From NCBI GenBank assembly GCA_029782355.1, contig JAKOUY010000017.1:59839-123838 (forward strand): a DNA stretch of 64,000 bases, read 5' to 3'. The notes beneath the pieces are model-generated. The model was not told the origin of the DNA and did not search any database. It saw only the letters and a list, made by a program, of their open reading frames with translations. The stretch comes from Actinomycetes bacterium (GTDB taxonomy: Bacteria; Actinomycetota; Acidimicrobiia; Acidimicrobiales; Ilumatobacteraceae). A program made the translations under genes and the position numbers. Positions 1 through 8,828 of this stretch are shown here, one piece after another. Position 1 is the first letter of the stretch; the number at the start of each line of letters is the position of its first letter.

Positions 1-562
1 ATTCCAGAAGCTGGCCGTCGAGTACTTCGCACGTGCTGCGTGGGACCAGTACTTGCTCCCGTACACGATCGTCCGCCCGTTCAACTGCGTCGGCATCGGT
101 GAAGCGAGGGCGCGCGGCGACGTCGAGGTGGTGAGCGGCAACGTCAAGCTGGCGATGAGTCACGTGGTGCCGGATCTGGTGCAGAAAGTCCTCAAGGGCC
201 AGCGTCCGCTGCACATCCTGGGCGACGGGAGCCAAGTTCGGCACTACACCTATGGCGGCGACTTGGCCCGAGGGATCGTGGACGCGATGGAGCACCCCGG
301 CGCCCGCAACGAGGACTTCAACCTGTCCACCAGCACGAGCACCACGGTTCTCGAGCTGGCACAGCTGATCTGGTCGAAACTGCGGACCGACGAGATGACC
401 GTGGTACACGACGATCCGTTCGATCACGACGTGCAGCGGCGCGTACCCGAGGTGAGCAAAGCGCGGCGGATCCTCGGGTTCGAGGCGACGACGAGCCTGA
501 GTGAGATGTTGGACGAAGTGATCCCGTGGATCCGCGATGCCATGGCCGAAGGTCGGATGTGA
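1..562 (+). CDS. NAD-dependent sugar epimerase/dehydratase, C-terminal part
   Basis: The reading frame is open from base 2, so the gene begins upstream of the window and only about 186 C-terminal residues are visible. They look like an extended short-chain dehydrogenase acting on a nucleotide sugar: the segment TIVRPFNCVG and the later GDGSQVRHYTYGGDLARG resemble the conserved substrate-binding parts of UDP-glucose 4-epimerase-like enzymes. The Rossmann NAD-binding half and the YxxxK catalytic motif lie off the left edge, so the exact sugar cannot be named. The stop codon overlaps the GTG of the next gene (GTGA), which suggests one operon with the following glycan genes. Confidence 0.8.
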   Translation, partial: FQKLAVEYFARAAWDQYLLPYTIVRPFNCVGIGEARARGDVEVVSGNVKLAMSHVVPDLVQKVLKGQRPLHILGDGSQVRHYTYGGDLARGIVDAMEHPGARNEDFNLSTSTSTTVLELAQLIWSKLRTDEMTVVHDDPFDHDVQRRVPEVSKARRILGFEATTSLSEMLDEVIPWIRDAMAEGRM

Positions 563-2187
563 TCGAGCGTGTGACATCCGAGCGAACCGCGACCCGCGTG
601 TTTGCGGTGGCCGCAGTCGCCGCCTGGCTGCTGCTCCTGCTGCACTGGGGTCGCGGCCGGTGGTTCAGCCGAGACGACTGGATCCTGCTGACCAGCCGAG
701 ACGGCGGCAGCTTCTGGAGCGTCGTCGCTCCCTACGGCGAACACTTCATCGCCGTTCCCACGCTGATCTACCGAGTGCTGTACAACCTGGTCGGGGTGCG
801 CTTCGGCGCCTACCTGATGGTCGTGGTCTCGATGCACCTGGCGGTCTGTGTGCTTCTTCGGACGATCATGCGACGCGCCGGAGTCGGGGCGTGGACGGCG
901 ACATTCGTCGCCGGCGCGTTCTTGCTCTTCGGAAGCGGCGAGGAGAACATCCTGTGGGCGTTTCAGGCGGGATTCGTCGGTTCGCTGATGTTCGGCCTCC
1001 TGCAGTTCACCCTGGCCGACCACCGGGGGCCGATCGGGCGTCGCGACGTGGTCGGAGCACTCGCCGGGGTGCTGGCAGTGGCCTCGCCGGGGATCGGTCT
1101 GGTCCTCGTGGCGGCCACGGCATTCGTCACCTGGATCCGCCGTGGCGAGCGGGCCGCGCTGGTCCAGTTGGTGCCGCCAGCGGTCGTGTACCTGACCTGG
1201 TACGTCGTCGCCAGCCCCACCACGGACAACTTCTTCGGCAAGCCGACGCTTCCGACGACTCTGGCCTGGGCCTGGCGAGGCGTGCTCGAACCGGCCCGCG
1301 CTCTGAGCGGAAATCGGTGGGTGACGATCGCACTCGGAACGATGGCGCTCGTCGGGCTGGCACTCGCCGCCTGGACGGCGCGCGGCCGCGCTCGCCTCGC
1401 GGCCCTCGCCGGGCCGGTCGTGCTCGCCGCCTGTGCCCCGGCCTTCTTCGCCTTGGTGGCTCAGGGACGGTGGGGTTGGGGAATGGCGATGAGCCGCAGC
1501 GGCCGATACCTCTACAACGGTGCTGCAGTCCTCCTGCCGCTGGGCGGGGTGGCGATCTGCTCGATCACCCGGCGATGGCGTGGTGCGTGGCCCGTGGCGA
1601 TCGCGCTCGTCATGTTCGGTGTCCCCTACAACGTCGGTCGGTTCGACAGCAGTCCGATCTTCAACTCGACCTTCTACCTCAAGCAGCGCGACACGATCCT
1701 CGGAATCGCCAGCTCTCCCCTGCTGGATGAGGCCCTGCCGTGGGTCAGACCCGAGCCGGACCGATTCAAAGGCACCGGTCTCACCGTTGCGTGGCTGCGT
1801 CACGCCGTGGCCAGCGGCAAGCTTCCCCTGCTGAGCTCGGTGCCAACGAACGTCAGCGACGGCTTCAAGGTGCGACTTGGTCTCGTCCAACACCTCCCTG
1901 CTCCTCCGTCGCCACTCGTCGATTGCCCGCAGCGGACGACTCCATTCGATGTCGTGCTGCATCGAGGAGATCGGGTCCGATTCAGTTCACCGCTCTATGT
2001 CGTGGAGCTCCGTGAGGGTCAGCCGGTCGGCGAGCCGGTCACGTTCTTGCCGGACGATGGCGATGGCGTCCTCTCGGTCGAGTGGCCAAGCCTCGACGTC
2101 CGGATCGGAGGTCCATGGAATCGAGAGCCGTACACTGCTTGTCTGATGCCCCGCAGTGCCCCGACGAGCGAGCACACCAGTGGTTGA
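559..2187 (+). CDS. polytopic membrane protein, possible GT-C type glycosyltransferase
   Basis: This is a membrane protein of about 542 residues with roughly ten hydrophobic segments and a soluble C-terminal tail of about 160 residues. An SRDDW motif just after the first membrane segment is reminiscent of the acidic loop-1 motifs of GT-C glycosyltransferases that use lipid-linked sugars, but I cannot assign a family. I chose GTG 559 because it overlaps the upstream stop by 4 nt; the in-frame ATG at 526 lies inside the previous gene and GTG 571 is another option. Its position between a sugar epimerase and a 2OG oxygenase/glycosyltransferase pair points to surface glycan assembly. Confidence 0.7.
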   Translation: MIERVTSERTATRVFAVAAVAAWLLLLLHWGRGRWFSRDDWILLTSRDGGSFWSVVAPYGEHFIAVPTLIYRVLYNLVGVRFGAYLMVVVSMHLAVCVLLRTIMRRAGVGAWTATFVAGAFLLFGSGEENILWAFQAGFVGSLMFGLLQFTLADHRGPIGRRDVVGALAGVLAVASPGIGLVLVAATAFVTWIRRGERAALVQLVPPAVVYLTWYVVASPTTDNFFGKPTLPTTLAWAWRGVLEPARALSGNRWVTIALGTMALVGLALAAWTARGRARLAALAGPVVLAACAPAFFALVAQGRWGWGMAMSRSGRYLYNGAAVLLPLGGVAICSITRRWRGAWPVAIALVMFGVPYNVGRFDSSPIFNSTFYLKQRDTILGIASSPLLDEALPWVRPEPDRFKGTGLTVAWLRHAVASGKLPLLSSVPTNVSDGFKVRLGLVQHLPAPPSPLVDCPQRTTPFDVVLHRGDRVRFSSPLYVVELREGQPVGEPVTFLPDDGDGVLSVEWPSLDVRIGGPWNREPYTACLMPRSAPTSEHTSG

Positions 2188-3025
2188 GGTGCTCAGCGAC
2201 TCGTTCGCCGCACTCCCGGTCGCAGAGTTGGCGGCACAGTACGCAGCCGCCGCACCGTTTCCCCACGCCGTGCTCGACGGGGTGATCGACGACTCGGCAC
2301 TTCGCGCCGCGATCGCGGCCTTCCCGGAGGTGGACGGCCCCGGCTGGACCCACTACCTGCACGTCAACGAGCGCAAACACGGGGCGACACACCTCGAAGA
2401 CTGGCCGAAGCCGCTCCGCGACCTCGCCACCGCGCTGATGAGCCAGGAGTTCATCCGATTCCTGGAGGACCTCTCCGGTATCGATGGTCTGCTGGCCGAC
2501 CCCAGCCTGGACGGCGGGGGTTTGCATCGTTCCGAGCCGGGTGGCTTCCTGAACATCCACACCGACTACACCAAGCATCACACCCACCCGGACTGGAAGC
2601 GGCGAGTCAACGTCCTGCTGTACCTCAACGACGACTGGCGCGAGGAGTGGGGCGGCCACCTCGAGCTGTGGACGCCGGACATGACTCGGTGTGTCGAACG
2701 AGTCCAGCCTCGTGCCAACCGGATGGTGATCTTCTCAACGAGTGACACCTCGTACCACGGTCATCCCGTCCCACTCACGTGCCCACCCGATCAGGCGCGC
2801 AAGTCGCTCGCGCTGTACTACTTCACGGCCGGCTCGGACGAGCCCGCCAGGACGACCCACTACCGTGCCCGCCCGGAAGACGGCGCCCGGCGGGTGCTGA
2901 TCTACGTCGACGGCAAGGTGTTGCGGCTGTACGACATGATCAAGCGACGGACCGGCGTCTCCGACGCGACCGTGAGCCGATGGCTGGCGCGGCTGCAGCG
3001 GCTGCGCACGCGGGGGACGAGGTGA
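2180..3025 (+). CDS. 2OG-Fe(II) oxygenase, prolyl-4-hydroxylase-like
   Basis: This is a protein of about 281 residues with the facial triad of the Fe(II)/2-oxoglutarate dioxygenases. The segment FLNIHTDYTKH gives the HxD pair, followed by a core strand (VNVLLYLNDDW) and WGGHLELW, and the distal histidine is probably in SYHGHPVP. The nearest relatives are PF13640-type hydroxylases often found in polysaccharide clusters. The substrate is unknown; a sugar, a lipid carrier or a protein are all possible. The start is uncertain: GTG 2180 overlaps the upstream stop by 8 nt, whereas ATG 2156 would overlap by 32 nt. The stop overlaps the next gene as GTGA. Confidence 0.8.
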   Translation: MVEVLSDSFAALPVAELAAQYAAAAPFPHAVLDGVIDDSALRAAIAAFPEVDGPGWTHYLHVNERKHGATHLEDWPKPLRDLATALMSQEFIRFLEDLSGIDGLLADPSLDGGGLHRSEPGGFLNIHTDYTKHHTHPDWKRRVNVLLYLNDDWREEWGGHLELWTPDMTRCVERVQPRANRMVIFSTSDTSYHGHPVPLTCPPDQARKSLALYYFTAGSDEPARTTHYRARPEDGARRVLIYVDGKVLRLYDMIKRRTGVSDATVSRWLARLQRLRTRGTR

Positions 3026-4491
3026 GTGCCCGAACCGCGCGCATCGGCGTATTGGTGGTCGCGTACAACGCTGCCTCGACGCTCTCGCAGGTGCTCGACC
3101 GGCTCCCCCCCGACTTCCGTCGGCGCGTCGACCACGTCCTGGTCTGCGACGATGCCAGTTCGGACGCCACCCATCTGGTGGCGCTGGGCTACCAGACGCT
3201 GACCGACCTCCCCCTCACCGTGATCCGCCATCCGAAGAACCTCGGCTACGGCGGCAACCAGAAGGCCGGCTACCGCTGGGCGATCGAGCACGACCTGGAC
3301 GTCATCGTGCTGCTGCACGGCGACGGCCAATACAAGCCAGAGGTCATCGAATCGCTGGTCGGGCCGCTGGAGTCGGGGCAGTGCGATGCCGTGTTCGGCT
3401 CACGGATGATGACCAAGGGTGGTGCCCGTCAGGGGGGCATGCCCCGGTACAAGTTCGTGGGGAACAAGATCCTGACACGCGGCGAGAACTGGCTGGCGGG
3501 GATGGAGCTCACCGAGTGGCACAGCGGGTACCGGGCGTACCGGCTCGATGCGCTGCAGGACATCCCGTTCGAGTCCTACAGCGACGGGTTCGACTTCGAC
3601 ACGCAGATCATCCTCGGGCTCCACGAGGCCGGCAAGGTGATCCACGAGGTCGCCATCCCGACCTACTACGGCGACGAGATCTGTCACGTCAACGGGATGA
3701 AGTACGCCAAGGACGTCATGGCCCATGCCACGGCGTTCCGCCTGCGGTCGATGGGATTCGGTGGGGGCTTGCGCGCCACCGACCACCACTACGAGCTAAA
3801 GATCGACCGCCAGTCGTCGCACGGGCACCTGCTCGACTGGTTCTCCCGCCGCCCGGCCGGACGAGTCCTCGATCTCGGCTGCTCGTCGGGTCGGCTGTCC
3901 TCGGCGATCCGCGCCTACGGCCACCACGTCACCGGCGTCGACCTGGTCAAGCTCGACGAGGTGGGGACCAACGTCGACGATTTCGTCGAGGCCGACCTGA
4001 ACCACGGCTTGCCCGACACCATCGACGAGACCTACGACGTGATCCTCGCCGCCGACGTGCTCGAACACCTCACCAGCCCCCACGTCCTGCTGGAATCCCT
4101 GCACCGTTGCCTCGGTCCGAAGAGTTCGGTGTTCGTCAGCCTGCCGAACTTCAGTCACTGGTATCCACGCAGCCGCGTCCTCCTCGGGATCTTCGACTAC
4201 GACCGGCGCGGCATCCTCGACGCCGGACACGTGCGCTTCTTCACCCGGCGGAGCTTCGAACGGCTCGCCCAGCGCTCCGGCTTCCGCGTCAAGCGGCACG
4301 TTCCGGTCGGCCTGCCGATGAAGGTGGTCGAGGGCTGGGCGGGAGAGGGGCGCCGACCCGGACGGCTGCTGTCCATCGTCGACCGCTTGGCGTCGTCGGT
4401 GTGGCCGAACCTGTTCGCCTACCAGTACCTCTTCGAGCTCCGCCAAGCTCCCGATCTGTCAGCGACTGCTACCGACCAGCCCGCCGGCTGA
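3022..4491 (+). CDS. GT2 glycosyltransferase fused to SAM-dependent methyltransferase
   Basis: This is a fusion protein of 489 residues. Residues 1 to about 255 are a family-2 glycosyltransferase of the dolichyl-phosphate mannosyltransferase type: a VVAYNAASTL start, VCDDASSDAT, and the metal-binding loop LLHGDGQY. Residues about 275-430 are a class I methyltransferase with VLDLGCSSGRLSSAI (motif I) and ADVLEHL. A GGGGACGAG ribosome site precedes GTG 3022, which overlaps the upstream stop. The fusion suggests transfer of a sugar to a lipid or glycan followed by methylation of the same product. The substrate is not determinable from sequence. Confidence 0.88.
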   Translation: MSARTARIGVLVVAYNAASTLSQVLDRLPPDFRRRVDHVLVCDDASSDATHLVALGYQTLTDLPLTVIRHPKNLGYGGNQKAGYRWAIEHDLDVIVLLHGDGQYKPEVIESLVGPLESGQCDAVFGSRMMTKGGARQGGMPRYKFVGNKILTRGENWLAGMELTEWHSGYRAYRLDALQDIPFESYSDGFDFDTQIILGLHEAGKVIHEVAIPTYYGDEICHVNGMKYAKDVMAHATAFRLRSMGFGGGLRATDHHYELKIDRQSSHGHLLDWFSRRPAGRVLDLGCSSGRLSSAIRAYGHHVTGVDLVKLDEVGTNVDDFVEADLNHGLPDTIDETYDVILAADVLEHLTSPHVLLESLHRCLGPKSSVFVSLPNFSHWYPRSRVLLGIFDYDRRGILDAGHVRFFTRRSFERLAQRSGFRVKRHVPVGLPMKVVEGWAGEGRRPGRLLSIVDRLASSVWPNLFAYQYLFELRQAPDLSATATDQPAG

Positions 4492-6479
4492 TGAGCGAGC
4501 GCCGCGCACGGGCGACCTTCACGCGCAGCGCCATCGTCGGGAGCGCCCTCGGATTCGCTCCCTTCGCCTTCGCGCTCACTGCCGGGCGGCCGACGCTGCT
4601 GCGCACGGCTCGGCCGGATCGGCTGTTCTCCAACGTCTTCGATCTCCAGGCGATGGCCCTGCTGCACGGCCACTTCGACGTACCGGCCGGATCGCTGGCC
4701 ATCGAGTCGTTCAACATCGGCGGCCGGTCATATGCGTACTTTCCGCCGTTCCCGGCACTGCTGCGGATGCCGGTCCTGGCCGTGGCCGGCGGACTGAGCG
4801 GGCGGCTGACGGCGATTTCGATGTTGCTGGCCTGGTGCCTGACCATGGCCGCGCTGGCGGGGCTGCTGTGGCACCTCCGCGCGGCATGGCTCGATCGACC
4901 GTCGATCGAGCGATGGGAATGCGTCTCGATCGCCGTGTTCATGGCGATGGTCGGTGGTGGATCGACGCTGGTGTACCTGGCTTCGGCACCGTGGGTGTAC
5001 CACGAGGTATACGCCTGGTCGGTGGCGTTGGCACTCGTGGCCGCACTGGGTGTGTTGCGCTATCTGGCCGAGCCCTCGTGGCGGCGCGCCGTGGACCTGG
5101 GGGCGGCCCTGTCGGCGTTGATCCTGACGCGCACGACCGTCGGGGCCGGCGGGGTGCTGATGGCGGTGGTCGGCGCGCTGGTTCTGGCGCGAACCCGGCG
5201 AGGCACCGGTTCCTGGCGGGGGATCGCCCTGGCCGCGCTCGTGCCTACGGTGCTGGCCTGCCTGGTGACCTGGGTCAAGTTCGGCTCGCCGTTCAGATTC
5301 CTGCCGTTGGACGCCCAGGTCTGGACCCAGGTCAACGCTCGGCGCCGCCTGGCACTGGCGGCCAACCACGGTGGGCTGACCAACCTGGCCTACCTTCCGA
5401 GCACCATCACCGCCTACTTCCGTCCCGATGGCGTGCGCCTCCGTCCGTACTTCCCGTTCGTCTCGCTCCCGGCACACCCGCCGACGGTGCTCGGCAACGT
5501 GGTCTTCGACCAGACCTATCGGACGGGCTCGGCCACCGCGCTGATGCCCGGGCTGGTGGTTCTGGCCGTCGTGGGTGCGGTGGGCACGCTGCGGCGGATG
5601 CGGGTTCGGTCGGCCGCGTTCGTCTGGATCCCCATGCTGGGCATGGGCGTTGCCATGCTCGGCGTGCTCGACTACGGCTACATGGCGCATCGTTACAGCG
5701 GCGACCTGATGCCAGCGTTGGTGGTGTGCGCCGCCGTCGGATTGACCGCCCTGCACGCCAGAACCGGCCGGCCACGCCGGCAGTGGATGGTGGTCGTCGG
5801 GCTCAGCACCATCTGCGCGTGGCAGGTCGTCGCCAACGGCGCGATCGCCTGGACGATGCTGGCCCGCACCGAGGAGTCCGCCTCCATGCGTCGCTTCGTG
5901 TCCCGGCAACTGGAGTGGTCGCCGTCCCGCAGCCTCGACGGGCTCGTCCGGCATACATCGACCCTGCCGCCCGATGCGCCGGCGGACACCTTGCAGATCG
6001 TCGGGTCGTGCGCGGCATCCTTCGTTGCAACCGGCGAGACCAACGAGCCGTGGATGGTCCTCGGGGGGGACACGCTGCGCGCCCGCATCCACCCGCCGGC
6101 GGTGCCGATCCCGAGAGTGGTGCCGCTCGTGACCTTCAACGGGGTTGGCGACGAACGTCTCGACATCTCGCTGGAGTTCGACGGCAATGGCGACGTACGC
6201 GCCGTGACGACCGGCTTCTATCGGCGCCTCGGTCAATGGATGGCGCTTCCCGGCAACGGGCCGTTCCGGCTGCTCATCGGCCTCGACCAGCGAGCCACCG
6301 CGTGGGGTGTCGAACTGGATGGACAGCTGCTGACGCTGGTCGAGTCGACCCGCTACGACCGGGACTGGCGACAGCACTACGTCGTCCCGGCGGCGGGACG
6401 CAGCAGCGAGATCGTCGAGTGGCGCGACCCGTTCCACGACCGGCTGTGTCGCAGGATGCTCGAGCGGCTCGATCCGTGA
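4491..6479 (+). CDS. polytopic membrane protein of a glycan locus
   Basis: This is a 662-residue protein with about ten predicted membrane spans in the first 450 residues and a soluble C-terminal region of about 200 residues. Long membrane half plus exported tail is the layout of many actinobacterial GT-C-like glycosyltransferases, but no diagnostic motif was recognised. ATG 4491 shares its A with the TGA stop of the preceding fusion gene, so the two are probably translated in a coupled way. The stop overlaps the next GTG. I cannot exclude a transporter or a non-enzymatic role. Confidence 0.65.
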   Translation: MSERRARATFTRSAIVGSALGFAPFAFALTAGRPTLLRTARPDRLFSNVFDLQAMALLHGHFDVPAGSLAIESFNIGGRSYAYFPPFPALLRMPVLAVAGGLSGRLTAISMLLAWCLTMAALAGLLWHLRAAWLDRPSIERWECVSIAVFMAMVGGGSTLVYLASAPWVYHEVYAWSVALALVAALGVLRYLAEPSWRRAVDLGAALSALILTRTTVGAGGVLMAVVGALVLARTRRGTGSWRGIALAALVPTVLACLVTWVKFGSPFRFLPLDAQVWTQVNARRRLALAANHGGLTNLAYLPSTITAYFRPDGVRLRPYFPFVSLPAHPPTVLGNVVFDQTYRTGSATALMPGLVVLAVVGAVGTLRRMRVRSAAFVWIPMLGMGVAMLGVLDYGYMAHRYSGDLMPALVVCAAVGLTALHARTGRPRRQWMVVVGLSTICAWQVVANGAIAWTMLARTEESASMRRFVSRQLEWSPSRSLDGLVRHTSTLPPDAPADTLQIVGSCAASFVATGETNEPWMVLGGDTLRARIHPPAVPIPRVVPLVTFNGVGDERLDISLEFDGNGDVRAVTTGFYRRLGQWMALPGNGPFRLLIGLDQRATAWGVELDGQLLTLVESTRYDRDWRQHYVVPAAGRSSEIVEWRDPFHDRLCRRMLERLDP

Positions 6480-8323
6480 GGCGATCGGCTGCAGCGCTCG
6501 CCATCCTCACCGTCGGCACGCTCGTGGCGATCCTGCTGTGGCCGGCGCTGGTCCACGGCGGCGTGCTGGCCCACCGCGACCTGCTGATCATGGACCGCAT
6601 CCCAGCCCCGCGCTCGTGGTGGTGGATGGGACCGGACCTCGGACGACGGCTCCCGGTCTTCGTGCCGTTGGCACTCGCCTCCGATGTGGTCGGTGGCTGG
6701 CTCACGGGGCGAGCGATGCTCGTCATCACCCTCGCGGCCCTCGGAGCGGGAACGTTCCGCCTCGTCCGGCGGGCTACGGGCACGACCAGCTCCATGCGGG
6801 TCGCCACGACCACGGCGCTCACAGCCAGCGTGCTGGTGCTCTGCTCGCCGTTCATCACCACACGACTGAGCATCGGCCACCTGACCACGCTGTGGGCCGT
6901 GGCTGCGCTCCCGTTCCTGATCGACGCCGGGCTGCGCAGGCCCACCGACGTTGCCCGCAGCGGGGCCGCCACGATGGCAGCCGTCCTGGGCTTCGTCTCC
7001 GGGATCTACTCGCTGGTCGTGATCCTCGCCGTGGCCCGACGGCGCCGAGCCGCCGCCAGTCTGGGGAGTTGGGCGCTGCGCAACTCGGTGTGGCTGCTGC
7101 CCGGCATGTTCCTGCAGGCCCAGGGGGCCACGACCCTGGCGGACCCGGCGACCTTCCGACCACGGTTCCCCACCGGCTGGGGCGTGCTCGGGCTGGTGAT
7201 CGGACGCGGCTACTGGGACCCGGGAGCGGAAGCCCTGCGCGGTCACGATGTCGTCGTCGCTGCGGTGGGGCTGACGCTCGTCGGCTGCGCCGCGCTGGGT
7301 TGGCGGCGGGCGTCCACCGACCTCCGCCGAATCACCGGTTGGTCGTTGGCGATCGGATATGGCGTTCCCCTGCTGTCGGCTGCGCCCGCGCTCTCGACCG
7401 TGCACGGCTGGCTGGCCCGCACGCCACTGGGCGCACCGTTGCGCGAGCCGCACCGCCTGGTGGGACTGGGGCTGGTTGCCCTCGTGGTGTTGGTCAGCCT
7501 CGGTGTGGCCGACCTGTGCAGTCCGGGACGGGCGGACGGCCGTGTTCGGTGGATGGCGCTGGCTCCCGTCGCGCTGCTGGGCGCCAGCTCATGGCTGCTC
7601 GTCGGGGCGCTGCCGACCGTGCACACCCGCCTCGCTCCCCTGCCCGTCCCGGCCTCGTGGGTCGAGGCGCAGCGGATGGTCAGCGCCGAGCCGGGCGGCG
7701 TCCTGGCCCTCCCGTGGAGCGAGTACGTGCTCCTCGAGATCGGCAAACCACGCGTCGTCTACAACCCGCTGGCCGACCTGTTCGGGCCCGAGACGTTGGC
7801 GTCCAGCGATCCACAGCTCGGTCCGCCCGTCAACGAGTCAGCGGACCGGCGCGCCGCATCCGGCGCCGCAGCAGCAGCGGCACTCAGCTCCCATCAGGTC
7901 CCCATGGATCTGCTGCACCGCCTGGGCATCCGTTGGATCGCGGTGCTCCGGGTGGAGGGCGTCAGCAGCCTCGACCTGACCACGTCCGCCGATCTGCAGC
8001 GGACGATCACCTCGGCCTCCCTCGACCTGTATCGCGTCGGGTCGACGCCCATCGCCGAGGCCCGGCGACCACTCCCGTTCGTCGTCACCGGGTCACGGGG
8101 ACGTACCGACGTCCCGTGGACGTGGGGATGGGTGGGCGGCGGCGCCCACGAAACGCCCGAGGGGTTGCTCGCGGCCGATGGCACCGCCGTGTTCCTCCCG
8201 GCCGTCGGCACGCTGGCGACGTATGGGGCGGTCGGCGCGGCGAGCATCCGCCGGTACCGACGTCGACGTCGTCGTCCGGTGGGCGTGCGTGCTACAGTGC
8301 TCCAACCTGAATCAGGAGGTTGA
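6476..8323 (+). CDS. large polytopic membrane protein
   Basis: This is a 615-residue protein that begins with an uncleaved hydrophobic segment and contains about ten hydrophobic stretches, then an exported or cytosolic region (about residues 400-540) and a last membrane segment followed by the arginine-rich end RRYRRRRRR, typical of a cytoplasmic tail. No conserved catalytic motif is obvious. GTG 6476 overlaps the previous stop as GTGA, so it closes the run of coupled glycan genes. A GT-C-like mannosyl/arabinosyltransferase role is possible from context only. Confidence 0.62.
   Translation: MRRSAAALAILTVGTLVAILLWPALVHGGVLAHRDLLIMDRIPAPRSWWWMGPDLGRRLPVFVPLALASDVVGGWLTGRAMLVITLAALGAGTFRLVRRATGTTSSMRVATTTALTASVLVLCSPFITTRLSIGHLTTLWAVAALPFLIDAGLRRPTDVARSGAATMAAVLGFVSGIYSLVVILAVARRRRAAASLGSWALRNSVWLLPGMFLQAQGATTLADPATFRPRFPTGWGVLGLVIGRGYWDPGAEALRGHDVVVAAVGLTLVGCAALGWRRASTDLRRITGWSLAIGYGVPLLSAAPALSTVHGWLARTPLGAPLREPHRLVGLGLVALVVLVSLGVADLCSPGRADGRVRWMALAPVALLGASSWLLVGALPTVHTRLAPLPVPASWVEAQRMVSAEPGGVLALPWSEYVLLEIGKPRVVYNPLADLFGPETLASSDPQLGPPVNESADRRAASGAAAAAALSSHQVPMDLLHRLGIRWIAVLRVEGVSSLDLTTSADLQRTITSASLDLYRVGSTPIAEARRPLPFVVTGSRGRTDVPWTWGWVGGGAHETPEGLLAADGTAVFLPAVGTLATYGAVGAASIRRYRRRRRRPVGVRATVLQPESGG
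8293..8320 (+). promoter_or_regulatory. -10 element TACAGT and strong RBS for the LPATG gene
   Basis: TACAGT at 8293-8298 lies inside the end of the upstream gene and is followed by a short leader ending in the Shine-Dalgarno sequence AGGAGGT (8314-8320), 6 nt before GTG 8327. The near-perfect ribosome site contrasts with the leaderless starts elsewhere in the window and suggests high expression of the surface protein. Confidence 0.45.
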
Positions 8324-8326
8324 CGG

Positions 8327-8776
8327 GTGGGGACGAAAGCAGTACGTGCGGCGATGCTCGTCGTGTTCGCAGCACTCTTCGGGTTCGCCGCCTCGGCCGG
8401 TGCCATCACCTACGGCGCCGACCTGGTGCTGCTGAAGGAAGACGGCAAGTGGCAGGTGCACGTCGAGGGCTTCCAGCCCGGTGACCAGGCCACCGTCACG
8501 CTGGTGTGCGAGGGCAAGGATCCACTGGCCCTCGGCACCGAGACCGCAGCCGACGACGGGACCATCGACAACCGGTACGCGCTGCCCGCCGATGCGGACA
8601 TCAAGACCTGCACGATCAACGTCAAGGGTGGGGCCATCGACCGGACCTTCACGCTGAACCTCCCGGCGACCGGCAGCACCACCACCGGTACGGTTGCCAT
8701 CGCCGCGGCACTGGTCGCTGTGGGTGGCGTCGTCCTGGCCGCCAGCTCGCTGGGCAAGCGCCGCGCTCGCGCCTGA
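8327..8776 (+). CDS. LPATG-type cell-wall-anchored surface protein
   Basis: This is a 149-residue exported protein. Residues 1-26 form a signal peptide (hydrophobic core LVVFAALFGFAASAGA). The mature part has one small beta-rich domain with two cysteines (C61, C95) that could form a disulfide. The C-terminus has the full sortase sorting signal: LPATG at residues 112-116, a 20-residue hydrophobic segment, and the charged tail GKRRARA. It should therefore be linked to peptidoglycan by a class E/A-like sortase; no sortase gene is in this window. It follows the glycan locus with only 3 nt between genes but has its own RBS. Confidence 0.8.
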   Translation: MGTKAVRAAMLVVFAALFGFAASAGAITYGADLVLLKEDGKWQVHVEGFQPGDQATVTLVCEGKDPLALGTETAADDGTIDNRYALPADADIKTCTINVKGGAIDRTFTLNLPATGSTTTGTVAIAAALVAVGGVVLAASSLGKRRARA

Positions 8777-8792
8777 CCGGTTCGAACTGGAT

Positions 8793-8820
8793 CGAGGGGC
8801 GGCCTCCGGGCCGCCCCTCG
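8793..8820. terminator. bidirectional hairpin terminator between convergent genes
   Basis: A perfect 12-bp stem (8793-8804 with 8809-8820) closes a TCCG loop. It lies between the stop codon of the surface protein on the plus strand and the stop codon of the GDP-fucose synthase on the minus strand, so it probably ends transcription in both directions. The following T tract is short. Confidence 0.75.
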
Positions 8821-8828
8821 TTCGCGTC

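Noticed and set aside
424..1962. Long antisense open frame (512 codons) over the first membrane protein gene
   Set aside because: Low-complexity Arg/Gly/Glu-rich product, no membrane or domain pattern, and wrong third-position bias; a mirror of a GC-rich gene.
4728..6437. Antisense frame of 569 codons
   Set aside because: Its product is rich in Arg, His, Gln and Gly and lies opposite the clearly coding membrane protein gene.
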